A stretch of 64,000 nucleotides of DNA, from positions 6,200,001 through 6,264,000 of the forward strand of contig NZ_VFOZ01000001.1 in assembly GCF_006716425.1 (NCBI RefSeq). The letters run 5' to 3'. This DNA comes from Actinoallomurus bryophytorum. Its GTDB lineage: Bacteria; Actinomycetota; Actinomycetes; Streptosporangiales; Streptosporangiaceae. This document shows, piece by piece, positions 1 through 9,206 of the stretch. Position numbers and translations under genes: made by a program. Position 1 is the first letter of the stretch, and the number at the start of each line of letters is the position of its first letter. Under the pieces are notes generated by a model. It was not told the origin of the DNA and did no database searches. It saw nothing but the letters and a program-made list of their open reading frames with translations.

Positions 1-75
1 GAGCACGCGCACTCGGGGGAGGACTGGCCCGAGCTCGCCGCCCTCGCACGCGACCGCGGCTTCAAGACGTCCTAG
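1..75 (+). CDS. C-terminal end of an unidentified protein (partial)
   Basis: An open frame enters from the left edge and ends at TAG 73-75, giving the last 24 residues (ending in RGFKTS). The codons have strong third-position GC, like the neighbouring genes, which supports a real gene end. The fragment is too short and too featureless to assign a family. Confidence 0.55.
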   Translation, partial: EHAHSGEDWPELAALARDRGFKTS

Positions 76-100
76 TTCTGCGGCGATGGGTGCCCATTGA

Positions 101-106
101 CATAAT
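101..106 (+). promoter_or_regulatory. Possible -10 element of a leaderless transcript
   Basis: CATAAT lies 7 nt before GTG 113, and no ribosome binding site is present there. Leaderless mRNAs with this geometry are common in actinobacteria. The assignment is inferred from spacing only. Confidence 0.3.
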
Positions 107-112
107 CCGGCC

Positions 113-628
113 GTGGACGCGAGTACGAGGGTGGACGAGGTACAGGCGGGCCGGGTCGTGGCCGGCGTCGGGCCGGACCGGCCGCTCGGGTGGACGATGC
201 GCCCCGCGGAGCCGGCGGATGTGGAGGCGATCGCGGAGCTGCGGGCCGTGGTGATGCGCCCGGACCTGGAGCGGCTGGGGCGGTTCGACGAGCATCGGGT
301 CCGGCAGCGGCTGCGGAATTCCTTCACCCCGCAGCACACGTCGGTCATCGTGGCCGACGGTGTCTTCGCGGGCTCGGTCGCATTGCGGCCGGCCGAGGAC
401 GGGCAGTGGCTGGAGCATTTCTACCTCGCCCCACGTGTCCAGGGCCGGGGACTCGGTTCCACCGTCCTGCGAACACTGCTGGACCGGACCGACGCCGACG
501 GCGTACTCGTCCGCCTGAACGTCCTGCGGGGCAGCGCCGCCCGGCGGCTGTACGAGCGTCACGGGTTCACCGTGGAGGCCCAGGACCCGATCGACGTCTA
601 CATGGCGCGACCACCGCACACGGGCTGA
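113..628 (+). CDS. GNAT family N-acetyltransferase
   Basis: Predicted acetyl-CoA-dependent N-acetyltransferase of 171 residues; the substrate is unknown. The GNAT fold starts near residue 29 (MRPAEPADVEAIAEL), and the pyrophosphate-binding loop is seen as QGRGLGSTVL around residues 108-117, followed by the usual C-terminal YERHGF segment. The start is ambiguous. GTG 113 lies 7 nt after a CATAAT box at 101-106, which would suit a leaderless transcript, while ATG 197 falls exactly at the domain edge but has only a weak ribosome site. The gene stands alone before the DeoR regulator. Confidence 0.8.
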   Translation: MDASTRVDEVQAGRVVAGVGPDRPLGWTMRPAEPADVEAIAELRAVVMRPDLERLGRFDEHRVRQRLRNSFTPQHTSVIVADGVFAGSVALRPAEDGQWLEHFYLAPRVQGRGLGSTVLRTLLDRTDADGVLVRLNVLRGSAARRLYERHGFTVEAQDPIDVYMARPPHTG

Positions 629-766
629 GCCGGTGTCTCGGGCCGCGCCGACGCCGCGGTTCTGACCTTCTCGGCGGCGTACCGCGGATGTGACCACGGG
701 CGATGGCTGACTACGATCGGAACTGTTCGATTGTCTTCGCATCGTGGGCAGGACGTGGGGAGAACC

Positions 767-1579
767 GTGAGCGACCTCCAGGGAGCGGCGGACGGTCGCA
801 AGCCCGTCTTCGGTGCCGAGCGGCGCGTGCGGATCCTCGAGCTTCTCCGCGCGAACGGCACGTTGTCCCTGCGGCAGCTAGCCGAGGCCGTGCAGTCTTC
901 CGAGGTCACCGTGCGCCGCGACGTACGCGCGCTGGAGGCCGACGGGCTGCTGGACCGTCATCACGGCGGTGCGTCCCTGCCCGGCGAGTTGTCCCACGAG
1001 CCGACCCACCTGCAGAAGGCGCAGGTCGCGAAGGCGGAGAAGGGGGCGATCGCGGATCTCGCCGCCGCGCTCGTGGAGGACGGCGACGCCGTGGTGATCG
1101 GGCCGGGCACCACGACCCACGCGCTCGCGCAGCGGCTGACCGGTCACACCGATCTGACGGTCGTGACCAACTCGCTCCTCGTGGCGCAGGCCCTCTCGGC
1201 CTCGCCGCGCATCGAGGTGGTGATGACCGGCGGCACGCTGCGTGGCCCCGTCCAGGCCCTGGTGGGCAGCGCCGCCGAGCGATCGCTCGCCGGGCTGCGG
1301 GTGCGCCGCGCCTTCATCTCCGGCAACGGGCTCACCGCCGAACGCGGCCTCTCGACGCCGAGCATGCAGGTGGCCAGCACGGACAAGGCGCTCGCGGCAT
1401 CAGCCGAGGAGGTCGTGGTGCTCGCGGACCACACCAAGATCGGGGTGGACACCATGGTGCAGACGGTGGCCACGGACCGCATCGACCACCTGGTCACGGG
1501 CGACGCGGCGCCTCAGGAGGAGCTGCACGAGCTGGGGGTCCGCGGCGTACGCCTCCATGTCGCCCGCCCGCAGGCCTGA
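767..1579 (+). CDS. DeoR-family transcriptional regulator
   Basis: A 270-residue repressor-type regulator. The N-terminal DeoR winged helix spans about residues 17-72, with recognition-helix sequence SSEVTVRRDVRALEADGLL. It is followed by the sugar-phosphate sensing domain, with the phosphate-loop motif GPGTTTHALAQRL near residue 115. GTG 767 is preferred over the upstream TTG 731 because GTGGGGAG at 755-762 is a good ribosome site and the extra residues are not conserved in character. It sits directly upstream of sugar-ABC genes, so control of sugar uptake is the likely role. Members of this family usually respond to phosphorylated sugars. Confidence 0.88.
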   Translation: MSDLQGAADGRKPVFGAERRVRILELLRANGTLSLRQLAEAVQSSEVTVRRDVRALEADGLLDRHHGGASLPGELSHEPTHLQKAQVAKAEKGAIADLAAALVEDGDAVVIGPGTTTHALAQRLTGHTDLTVVTNSLLVAQALSASPRIEVVMTGGTLRGPVQALVGSAAERSLAGLRVRRAFISGNGLTAERGLSTPSMQVASTDKALAASAEEVVVLADHTKIGVDTMVQTVATDRIDHLVTGDAAPQEELHELGVRGVRLHVARPQA

Positions 1580-1626
1580 TCGAAAGTGATCGGGGCGGCT
1601 ATCGTTATCGGACCGTTTCTCGATGA

Positions 1627-1645
1627 CGTGACGACCCGCGTCACG
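1627..1645. promoter_or_regulatory. Inverted repeat upstream of the orphan ABC ATPase gene
   Basis: CGTGACG at 1627-1633 and CGTCACG at 1639-1645 form a perfect 7-bp inverted repeat with a 5-nt spacer. It lies between the DeoR gene and GTG 1683. It could be an operator for the neighbouring regulator or a short hairpin; no promoter boxes are obvious. Confidence 0.35.
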
Positions 1646-1682
1646 ATCGGGGCACGGACCGGGCGAACACGGGAGGAGTCTC

Positions 1683-3200
1683 GTGGTACACCAAGCCCTC
1701 GAAGCCGCCGCGGTCGTGAAGGCGTTTCCCGGCATGCTCGCCCTCGACCATGTCTCACTCTCCCTCGCCCGCGGCGAGGTGCACGCCCTCGCCGGTGAGA
1801 ACGGCGCGGGCAAGTCCACGCTCGTGAAGGTCCTCACCGGCGTCCATCGCCCGGACGGGGGGCGGCTCCGCCGCCTCGGCGAGCCGCTGCGGCTCGACGG
1901 CACCCTCGACGCGCGGCGGGCCGGGATCGGGGCCGTCTACCAGGACGACAACGCGATCCCCTCGATGAGCATCGCCCGCAACCTGTTCCTCGGTGACGAG
2001 CCCCGCGGCCGGTTCGGCCTCATCGACACCGCCCTTATGCACGAGCGGGCGGCCGCCATCCTGCGCGCGTACGGTGTGCCCGCCGACGTGCGCCGTCCGC
2101 TGGGATCGCTCGGCGCCGGCGCGCAGAAGCTCGTGGCGCTCGCCCGGGTGGTGACCGGCGGCGCGCAGGTGATCGTCATGGATGAGCCCACAGCCGTGAT
2201 GGAGCCGCCGGAGGTGCGGACGCTGTTCCGCGTCGTCTGTGAGCTGCGAGAACAGGGCCGGTCCGTGCTGTACGTGAGCCACCGGCTGGAGGAGCTGTAC
2301 GAGATCTGCGACCAGGTCACCCTCCTGCGGGAGGGCAGGGTCGTGCACACCGGTCCGCTGACCGCCCTCGGCCGCCGTGGCCTCGTGTCGCTCATGCTCG
2401 GCCGGCCTCCCGCCCGCCTGCCGGCGGCCCAGCAGGCCGGGGCGCACGAGCGCCCCGGCGACCCGCCCTACCTGCGGGCCACCGGGCTGACCCGGCGGCA
2501 CGCTCTCGCCGACGTCTCGATCGAGCTCCGCCAGGGCGAGGTGCTGGGGCTCGGCGGGCTCCTCGGCGCCGGCCGTACGGAGACGGCCAAGGCCATCGCG
2601 GGCGCGCTGACGCTCGACGCCGGGCAGGTGACGGTCGCGGGTGCCCCTCTGCGCAACCGCTCCATCACCGGGGCCATCCGCGCCGGCGTCAGTCTGCTCC
2701 CGGAGAACCGCAAGACCGAGGGCATCATCCCGAGCCTGTCGATCCGCGACAACATCAGCCTGGCCGCACTGCCGCGCCTGTCGCGGTTCGGTGTCGTCTC
2801 CGGCGCCCGCATCGACCGGATGGTCGACACCTTCATGCGGCGGCTGCAGATCAAGGCGACCTCGCCGCACCAGAAGGTCGCGGAGCTGTCCAGCGGCAAC
2901 CAGCAGAAGGTGCTCCTGGCCCGCTGGCTCGCCATGCGGCCCAAGGTCCTCCTGCTCGACGAGCCGACCCGCGGCATCGACGTCGGGGCGAAGGCCGAGC
3001 TTCAGGACCTCCTGGACGAGCTGGCCGTGGACGGCCTCGCGATCCTGCTGATCTCCTCGGACCTGGAGGAGCTCGTCAACGGCTGTGACCGCGTCGTCGT
3101 CCTGCGCGACGGCGCCGTCGCGGCCGAGCTCACCGGGCTCGACGTCACCGAGGAGGGCATCATCGCCGCGATGGCCTCGGCGGTTCCGCGACGCCGATGA
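1683..3200 (+). CDS. Sugar ABC transporter ATP-binding protein (RbsA/XylG-like), orphan
   Basis: A 505-residue fused double ATPase of the CUT2 sugar importer class. Domain 1 has Walker A GENGAGKST and Walker B VIVMDEPTA. Domain 2 has the usual degenerate P-loop (GGLLGAGRTETAK), signature LSSGNQQKVLLAR and Walker B VLLLDEPTRGID. The domain 1 signature is degenerate (LGSLGAGAQKLVALAR in place of the usual LSVGQQQ form). GTG 1683 is preceded by GGGAGGAG. No permease or binding protein is adjacent. It closely resembles the ATPase at 7656-9206 over its whole length and may be a duplicate of it or share its permeases. Its 3' end overlaps the convergent methyltransferase by 41 bp. Confidence 0.9.
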   Translation: MVHQALEAAAVVKAFPGMLALDHVSLSLARGEVHALAGENGAGKSTLVKVLTGVHRPDGGRLRRLGEPLRLDGTLDARRAGIGAVYQDDNAIPSMSIARNLFLGDEPRGRFGLIDTALMHERAAAILRAYGVPADVRRPLGSLGAGAQKLVALARVVTGGAQVIVMDEPTAVMEPPEVRTLFRVVCELREQGRSVLYVSHRLEELYEICDQVTLLREGRVVHTGPLTALGRRGLVSLMLGRPPARLPAAQQAGAHERPGDPPYLRATGLTRRHALADVSIELRQGEVLGLGGLLGAGRTETAKAIAGALTLDAGQVTVAGAPLRNRSITGAIRAGVSLLPENRKTEGIIPSLSIRDNISLAALPRLSRFGVVSGARIDRMVDTFMRRLQIKATSPHQKVAELSSGNQQKVLLARWLAMRPKVLLLDEPTRGIDVGAKAELQDLLDELAVDGLAILLISSDLEELVNGCDRVVVLRDGAVAAELTGLDVTEEGIIAAMASAVPRRR

Positions 3201-3819
3201 AGTCCCCGGCCATGGACCGGATCCGGACCGACCACCCCAGCGCCGTGAGGTCGTCCGTGAGCGGCCGGACATCGTGGAAGACCTTCACGACGCGATACTC
3301 ACTGCCGTCATCGAGCCGGCGCAGCACCGCCGGGGCCGGCTGGTCCGCCAGGACTTCCTCTTCCGCGGCTATGGCGGGGCCATTGTCGACGAAGATCGCT
3401 TTGCCGCCCGGCGCGAGCGCGGCGGCGACGGTGTTCCAGAAGGCGGGCAGCCGCGCCGGCGGGACATGGGAGAGCCAGAAGGCGAAGAAGACGGTGTCGT
3501 AGCGTCGTGGCGGCCGCCACGCGAACAGGTCGGCCTGGACGAACCGAACGGCGGGGGAGGCTGCGGTACGCGCGCGGGCGAGGGCCAGCACTTCGGCTGA
3601 GGCGTCCACTGCCGTCACCGAACGCGCCCGCGGGGCAAGCCTCGAGGTCCACTGGCCCGTTCCGCAGGCCAGCTCCAGCACGTCACCGGCGATCGGGAGT
3701 TCGTCGACGACGGCCAGCAACTTCCGCAGGCCTTCGTACTCGGCGTACTGCCGGTCGTATTCGGCCGCGCCCGCCTTGTAGTAGGCCAGCTGCTCCGCCA
3801 GGAGAGCGTCGTCATCCAT
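3160..3819 (-). CDS. Class I SAM-dependent methyltransferase
   Basis: A 219-residue small-molecule methyltransferase of Methyltransf_25/UbiE type. Motif I is VLELACGTGQWT near residue 48, the ribose-binding acidic residue is in VTAVDASAEVL, and motif II/III FVQADLFAW follows. The start is ATG 3819, preceded by AAAGGAA on the minus strand, rather than the upstream frame beginning at 3861. It converges on the orphan ABC ATPase with a 41-bp tail overlap. The substrate cannot be told from sequence. Confidence 0.82.
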   Translation of the reverse strand: MDDDALLAEQLAYYKAGAAEYDRQYAEYEGLRKLLAVVDELPIAGDVLELACGTGQWTSRLAPRARSVTAVDASAEVLALARARTAASPAVRFVQADLFAWRPPRRYDTVFFAFWLSHVPPARLPAFWNTVAAALAPGGKAIFVDNGPAIAAEEEVLADQPAPAVLRRLDDGSEYRVVKVFHDVRPLTDDLTALGWSVRIRSMAGDFIGVAEPPRPSRR

Positions 3820-3888
3820 GGGGGTTCCTTTCGGGTCGCCACGGACACTGTCGGGCTTCACCCTGGGGCAAGGTCAAGAATCGCGAGA

Positions 3889-3914
3889 GGAGGGGCCCGG
3901 CGAAGGGCCCCTCC
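3889..3914 (-). terminator. Hairpin terminator of the GH2 glycosidase gene
   Basis: A perfect 10-bp GC-rich stem (3889-3898 with 3905-3914) and 6-nt loop begins 7 nt after the glycosidase stop codon at 3921. There is no long T-run, as is usual for actinomycete terminators. Confidence 0.6.
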
Positions 3915-3920
3915 CGCGGA

Positions 3921-6470
3921 TCACTTCCCCGATTGGTAGAGCCGCCCGGCCTCGTCCGCCGACAGGGCGCGGTCGTAGACGTGCACCTGGTCGATGGCGC
4001 CGGGCCAGTAGTCGACCGGGTTCCCGCCGAACCGCCCACGGCCGATCACGGTGTGGCCGGTGGAGGCGTCACCGAGGCAGGCCGGTGCGCTGCCCGCCCT
4101 CTGCCCGTTCACATAGAGCGTGAGGGTGCCGCTCGCGGCGTCACGTACGCCGACGAGGTGGTACCACTGCCCGGTCTGCGGCGCGGTGGGCGCGAGCGCG
4201 CGTACGCCGGCGAAGCTGAACGCGAACCGGTCGTCGGCGCCGGAGTACTGCAGGTAGAAGGCGCTGTTGGTGTCACCGTCCTGGCTCACGGCCGTGGCGA
4301 AGGACCCGAGCCGCTCCAGCTTCACCCAGGCCGACACGCTGTAGTTCCCGGTCGTGTCCAGGATGGCCGCGCCGGTGTCGGCGTACTGGTCCGAGCCGTT
4401 GAACCGCAGAGCGGAGCCGGAGTGTCCGTCGGTCCACACGGGACCGTTCACGAGCGTCGCGTCGTGCCGGCCCGCGCCGTCCCCGGCGACCGTGCCGCTG
4501 CCCTCGTCGAGCGGGTAGAAGGCCACGCCGTCGAGTCCGGGCGTGCCCGGCGGGTACGTCGTCCCGCCACCCTCGCCGACCGAGCCCGACGCCTTGATCA
4601 GCGCGAGGTTCGCGGCGCGTACCTGGTCGGCGCCGGGCTTGAGCACCCGGCGGTCATAGGTGTACATGCCGTTGAGCTCGTCCTCGACGTCGGTGATCTG
4701 CGTGTAGACCGACGCCGAGACACCGCATCTCTTCTCGACCTGCAGCAACTGGCCCTGCAGCTCGGTGTAGCGCCGGGTGAGCGTGGCCGCGTCCGGCTCC
4801 ATCTCGTACGCGAAGCCGTTCTCCGGGTCGAACATGTGCCCGTCGACCCGCAGGCCGAGCCCGCCATACTCGCCGTCCACGGCCGCGCGAGCACCCTGCT
4901 GGCCCGGCGCGCCGGGCCCGACGTAGGTGTGGTTGTCGTAGATGTCGCCCTCGCCGTTGTCGGGGAGTGAGTCGCAGCAGTTGACGCCGCTGTCCGCGTT
5001 CACGAGACGGCTGGGGTCCCACGCCTTGATCTCACTCACGATGCGGCCGGGCTCGTACTCGCCCCAGCCCTCGTTGAACGGCACCCAGGTGATGATCGAC
5101 GGATGGCTGCGGTGCTGGTCGACGAGCGCGTGCAGCTGGGCCTCGAACGGTTCCTTCACCGACGCCGCCGGCGCATGCGAGGCGAACGTCGAGGGCATGT
5201 CCTGCCAGACGAGCAGGCCGAGCCGGTCCGCCCAGTAGTACCAGCGGTCGGGTTCGACCTTGACGTGCTTGCGGACCATGTTGAAGCCGAGCCTCTTGTG
5301 CGCCTCCAGGTCGAAGCGGAGCGCCGCGTCGGTCGGCGCGGTGTAGATGCCGTCCGGCCAGAAACCCTGGTCGAGCGTGCCGACCTGCATGACGAACCTG
5401 CCGTTGAGGAGGGTACGCACCTTGCCGTCCGGGCCCTTGCCGAGGCCGATCGAGCGCATCCCGAAGTACGACCCGGCGGCGTCGACGCTCCTGTGCCCAT
5501 CCAGGATCCGCACCTTCAGCGTGTACAGGTACGGGTCGTCGGGGCTCCACAGGTGGGGATGCGGCACGGGCAACATGAGCGAAGCGCCGGCCCGGCCCCG
5601 CACCTGCCCGACCTTCCGGTACCCGGCGTACGCGGTGGCCTCGACGGTCTGTGACGTGACGCCGGAGGCCCGTACGGTCAGCTTGAGTGCGCCGCCGGCC
5701 AGGTCGGGTGTCGTGTCGAGCCGGTCGATGTGCGCGGCGGCCACCGGTTCCATCCACACGGTCTGCCAGATGCCCGAGGACGGCGTGTAGAAGATGCCGT
5801 CGCCGGCCTGGCGCTGCTTGCCGACCGGCTGGCCGTCGATGTCGGTGGTGTCGTCGACGCCGACGATGACCTCCTGCGGGCCCGCGCCCTTCAGCGCGCC
5901 GGTCACGTCGGCGGTGAAGGAGTCATAGCCGCCGGTGTGCGTCGCGACCCGGACGCCGTTGACGTAGACGGCGGACTGGTAGTCCACGGCCTGGAAGTGC
6001 AGCAGCAGCCGGTCGCCGTGCCACGAGCGCGGCACGGTGAACGTCCGGCGGTACCACATGTGGTCGACGTGCCTCTGGATCCCGGACAGCGCGGACTCCA
6101 CCGGGTACGGGACGAGGATCCGGTCCGCCAGGTCCCTGCCCGCCGGAGGTGCATCGCCCGGGGACGCCTCGGCGAACTGCCAGCTGCCGTTGAGGTTCTG
6201 CCAGCGGGAACGCGTCAGCTGCGGGCGCGGGTAGTCCGGCAGGGCGTTCGCGGGGGAGACCTCGTGGGTCCACGGCGTCGTCAGCTGGGTCTGCGCCTCC
6301 GGCCGGGGCGCGGGCACGGCCGACGCTCCCGCCGGCACGAAGAGGACGGCCAGGAGCACGAGGGCGAGGCCGATGGCGGAGGCCGGGCCACGAGGGCGGG
6401 CCGTTCCGGGGGATCGCGGCGCGTACAAGGACGGGCTCCCATCTGCGCGGGGCGGAGACGGCCTCAGCAT
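3921..6470 (-). CDS. Secreted glycoside hydrolase family 2 protein with C-terminal LamG-like domain
   Basis: An 849-residue exo-type glycosidase, probably beta-galactosidase- or beta-glucuronidase-like. A signal peptide is clear: an Arg-rich n-region, then AIGLALVLLAVLFVPAGASA. GH2 sugar-binding, immunoglobulin-like and TIM-barrel domains follow. The acid/base glutamate lies in FNEGWGEYE (about residue 465) and the likely nucleophile in GEYGGLG (about 533). From about residue 643 a concanavalin/LamG-like domain runs to the end (FYPLDEGSGT through WPGAIDQVHVYDRALS). ATG 6470 is chosen over the TTG at 6494. The gene is divergent from a sugar ABC operon, so its released sugar may be what that transporter imports. 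Confidence 0.9.
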   Translation of the reverse strand: MLRPSPPRADGSPSLYAPRSPGTARPRGPASAIGLALVLLAVLFVPAGASAVPAPRPEAQTQLTTPWTHEVSPANALPDYPRPQLTRSRWQNLNGSWQFAEASPGDAPPAGRDLADRILVPYPVESALSGIQRHVDHMWYRRTFTVPRSWHGDRLLLHFQAVDYQSAVYVNGVRVATHTGGYDSFTADVTGALKGAGPQEVIVGVDDTTDIDGQPVGKQRQAGDGIFYTPSSGIWQTVWMEPVAAAHIDRLDTTPDLAGGALKLTVRASGVTSQTVEATAYAGYRKVGQVRGRAGASLMLPVPHPHLWSPDDPYLYTLKVRILDGHRSVDAAGSYFGMRSIGLGKGPDGKVRTLLNGRFVMQVGTLDQGFWPDGIYTAPTDAALRFDLEAHKRLGFNMVRKHVKVEPDRWYYWADRLGLLVWQDMPSTFASHAPAASVKEPFEAQLHALVDQHRSHPSIITWVPFNEGWGEYEPGRIVSEIKAWDPSRLVNADSGVNCCDSLPDNGEGDIYDNHTYVGPGAPGQQGARAAVDGEYGGLGLRVDGHMFDPENGFAYEMEPDAATLTRRYTELQGQLLQVEKRCGVSASVYTQITDVEDELNGMYTYDRRVLKPGADQVRAANLALIKASGSVGEGGGTTYPPGTPGLDGVAFYPLDEGSGTVAGDGAGRHDATLVNGPVWTDGHSGSALRFNGSDQYADTGAAILDTTGNYSVSAWVKLERLGSFATAVSQDGDTNSAFYLQYSGADDRFAFSFAGVRALAPTAPQTGQWYHLVGVRDAASGTLTLYVNGQRAGSAPACLGDASTGHTVIGRGRFGGNPVDYWPGAIDQVHVYDRALSADEAGRLYQSGK

Positions 6471-6491
6471 GGACGCCCATGACCACAATTG

Positions 6492-6511
6492 CAATATTCC
6501 GATCGATATTG
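6492..6511. promoter_or_regulatory. Palindromic operator candidate between glycosidase and ABC operon
   Basis: CAATAT (6492-6497) and ATATTG (6506-6511) form an inverted repeat around TCCGATCG. It is an unusually AT-rich patch in the divergent intergenic region (6471-6576). A single regulator, perhaps the DeoR protein at 767-1579, could control both directions from here; this is inference. Confidence 0.45.
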
Positions 6512-6576
6512 ACAGAAGCCGATCGCGAGTGGCTCAATACGGGTGCCTTCACCCCATCTCCGGGAAGGATCCGCCC

Positions 6577-7653
6577 ATGACCGTCCCTTCGCGCCGTGGC
6601 GTACGTGCCGCCGCGCTCGTCGCCGTACTGACCGTCGCCGCCGCCGGTTGCGCCAAGTCCGAGGACGACAAGCAGCCCGGCGCGCAGGACACGCAGGGTC
6701 AGCAGCAGGTCGTCCAGACCCCGTCGGGCAGCGCCCCGTCCTGCACGATCTCCAAGTTCGGGGCGACGAAGTTCGACCTGAAGAGCGGGACGGTCGGGTT
6801 CTCCCAGTCCGAGAAGGAGGCGAACCCGTTCCGCATCGCCGAGACCGCCTCGATCAAGGCCGAGGCGAAGAAGCTGGGCATCGGCGGCCTGAAGGCGACG
6901 AACGGGCAGTCGCAGTTCAACAAGCAGATCAGCGACGTGCAGCAGCTCATCGCGCAGGGGGCGCAGGCGCTCATCATCGCGCCGCTCAATTCCGACGGGT
7001 GGGAGCCGGTGCTCCAGCAGGCCTCCGCCAAGCACATCCCGATCATCACGGTCGACCGCCAGATCAACGCGACGGCGTGCAAGGACTACGTGACGTTCAT
7101 CGGGTCGAACTTCTACGAGCAGGGCAAGCGCGCGGCCGACCAGATGGCGAAGGCGCTCGGCGGGAAGGGCAAGGTCGCCATCCTGCTCGGCGCGTCGGGC
7201 AACAACGTCACCACGGACCGGACCAACGGCTTCAAGGACGAGATCAAGCAGAAGGCGCCCGGGATCCAGATCACCTTCCAGCAGACCGCCGAGTTCACCC
7301 GTGAGAAGGGCCAGCAGGTCACCGAGCAGCTGATCCAGAGCAACCCGGACGTGAACGGCCTCTACGCCGAGAACGACGAGATGGGCCTCGGCGCGGTGAC
7401 GGCTCTCAAGGGCGCCGGCAAGAAGGCCGGCCAGATCAAGATCGTGACGGTGGACGGCACCCGGCAGGCCGTGTCGCAGATCCCGAGCGGCTGGATCTCG
7501 GCCGTCATCGAGAGCAACCCGCGGTTCGGGCCGCTCGCCTTCCAGACACTGACGAGGTTCCTGGGCGGCGAGGCCATCCCCGACAAGGTCATCATCTCCG
7601 ACCGCGAGTACGACGCCTCCAACGCCGAGCAGTCCGTGTCCTCGGCGTTCTGA
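6577..7653 (+). CDS. Sugar ABC transporter substrate-binding lipoprotein
   Basis: A 358-residue periplasmic-binding-protein-like protein of the ribose/galactose (Peripla_BP_4) class. A lipoprotein signal peptide ends in VAAAGC with the lipidated cysteine at residue 25. The mature part shows the typical segments NGQSQFNKQISDVQQLIAQG, ALIIAPLNSDGW and GLYAENDEMGLGAVTALKGAG. ATG 6577 follows GGGAAGGAT. It is the first gene of a four-gene import operon and sits outside the membrane to deliver sugar to the permeases encoded at 9203-11178. The exact sugar is not evident. Confidence 0.92.
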   Translation: MTVPSRRGVRAAALVAVLTVAAAGCAKSEDDKQPGAQDTQGQQQVVQTPSGSAPSCTISKFGATKFDLKSGTVGFSQSEKEANPFRIAETASIKAEAKKLGIGGLKATNGQSQFNKQISDVQQLIAQGAQALIIAPLNSDGWEPVLQQASAKHIPIITVDRQINATACKDYVTFIGSNFYEQGKRAADQMAKALGGKGKVAILLGASGNNVTTDRTNGFKDEIKQKAPGIQITFQQTAEFTREKGQQVTEQLIQSNPDVNGLYAENDEMGLGAVTALKGAGKKAGQIKIVTVDGTRQAVSQIPSGWISAVIESNPRFGPLAFQTLTRFLGGEAIPDKVIISDREYDASNAEQSVSSAF

Positions 7654-7655
7654 CC

Positions 7656-9206
7656 GTGGCCGACCTGAACGCGGCGGACCCATTGCTCCAGGTGAGCGGC
7701 ATCGTCAAGCGCTTCACCGGAGTCGTCGCCCTCGACCGGGTGTCGGTCCGCCTGGCGCCCGGCGAGGTGCACGCCCTGGTCGGGGAGAACGGCGCCGGCA
7801 AGTCCACCCTGATCAAGGTGATCACCGGCGTCCACCGTCCCGACGAGGGCGAGGTACGTCTCGCCGGGCGGCGGGTGGACTTCGCCGGCGCGCTCGGCGC
7901 CCAGCGCGCCGGGATCCAGGCCGTCCACCAGGAGATCGGCCTGGTCCCGTCGATGAGCGTGGCACGCAACCTGTTCCTCGGCCGCGAACCGCGTCGCCGG
8001 TTCGGCCTCATCGACTTCGGCGGCATGCACCGGGAGGCCGAGCGCACCCTCGCGGCGTACGGCATCGACGTCGACGTCCGCAGCCCGCTGCGGACGCTGG
8101 GCGTCGGCGTCCAGCAGATGATCGCCCTGGCCCGCGCCGTCTCGGTCGACGCGCGGGTCGTCGTGATGGACGAGCCGACGTCCTCCCTCGAACCACGCGA
8201 GGTCGACACCCTCTTCGGGGTCATCGGCCGGCTCCGCGAGCGCGGCATCTCGGTGATCTACGTCAGCCACCGTCTGGACGAGCTGTACCGGATCTGCGAC
8301 GGTGTGACCGTGCTGCGCGACGGCCGGGTGGTCCACCAGGGCCCTCTCGCGGAGCTGGACCGGCTGCGCCTCGTCTCGCTGATGCTCGGCCGTCCCGTCT
8401 CCGACGTACGCACGGAGGGGGTCACCAAGTTCTCCGGATCCCACGACGCCGCGCGCGACACCCCGGTCATCGAGGCGTCCGGCCTCACTCGCCGGCACGT
8501 GCTGGACAACGTCTCGCTCGCGATCCGGCCCGGCGAGGTCGTCGGCCTCGGTGGCCTGCTCGGCGCCGGCCGTACCGAGACCGCGAAGGCCATCGCCGGC
8601 GCGCTGCGGCTCGACGGCGGGCGGGTGACCGTGGCCGGCGCGCCGCTGCGCCACGGGTCGGCAGCCGCCGCGATCAGGGCCGGCGTGGCCCTGTTGCCGG
8701 AGGACCGCAAGGCCGAGGGCATCATCGCGTCGCTGTCCGTACGGGAGAACATCGCGCTCGCGGCGCTGCCCCGGCTCTCCCGCGGAGGCGTCGTCTCCGA
8801 GGCGCGCATCGACCGGATCGTCGAGACGTTCATGCGGCGGCTGCGGATCAAGGCCGCCGGCCCGCACCAGCGGGTCGCCGAGCTGTCCGGCGGCAACCAG
8901 CAGAAGGTCCTGCTCGCCCGCTGGCTCGCCACCGAACCCAAGATCCTGCTCCTGGACGAGCCGACCCGCGGCATCGACGTCGGGGCCAAGGCCGAGGTCC
9001 AGGCGCTGATCGACGAGCTCGCCGAGGACGGGCTCGGGGTACTCCTGATCTCCGCGGACCTGGAGGAGCTGGTCGAGGGCTCCGACCGCGTCGTGGTGCT
9101 CAAGGACGGCACGGTCGTCGGCGAGCTCACCGGAGCCGACCTCACCGAGGAGGGCGTCATGACCACGATGGCGGCGAACACCGGCGACGGGGTGGCGTCC
9201 GGATGA
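7656..9206 (+). CDS. Sugar ABC transporter ATP-binding protein (RbsA-like)
   Basis: A 516-residue double-domain ATPase energising the CUT2 importer. Domain 1 has Walker A GENGAGKST, signature LGVGVQQMIALAR and Walker B VVVMDEPTS. Domain 2 has GGLLGAGRTETAK, LSGGNQQKVLLAR and ILLLDEPTRGID. GTG 7656 lies 2 nt after the binding-protein stop, which suggests translational coupling since no good ribosome site is visible. It overlaps the next permease gene by 4 nt. It is a close paralogue of the ATPase at 1683-3200, and its domain 1 signature is better preserved. Confidence 0.93.
   Translation: MADLNAADPLLQVSGIVKRFTGVVALDRVSVRLAPGEVHALVGENGAGKSTLIKVITGVHRPDEGEVRLAGRRVDFAGALGAQRAGIQAVHQEIGLVPSMSVARNLFLGREPRRRFGLIDFGGMHREAERTLAAYGIDVDVRSPLRTLGVGVQQMIALARAVSVDARVVVMDEPTSSLEPREVDTLFGVIGRLRERGISVIYVSHRLDELYRICDGVTVLRDGRVVHQGPLAELDRLRLVSLMLGRPVSDVRTEGVTKFSGSHDAARDTPVIEASGLTRRHVLDNVSLAIRPGEVVGLGGLLGAGRTETAKAIAGALRLDGGRVTVAGAPLRHGSAAAAIRAGVALLPEDRKAEGIIASLSVRENIALAALPRLSRGGVVSEARIDRIVETFMRRLRIKAAGPHQRVAELSGGNQQKVLLARWLATEPKILLLDEPTRGIDVGAKAEVQALIDELAEDGLGVLLISADLEELVEGSDRVVVLKDGTVVGELTGADLTEEGVMTTMAANTGDGVASG

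Noticed and set aside
1755-3272. 505-codon minus-strand frame opposite the orphan ABC ATPase
   Set aside because: It mirrors the ATPase with no recognisable domain and no ribosome site.
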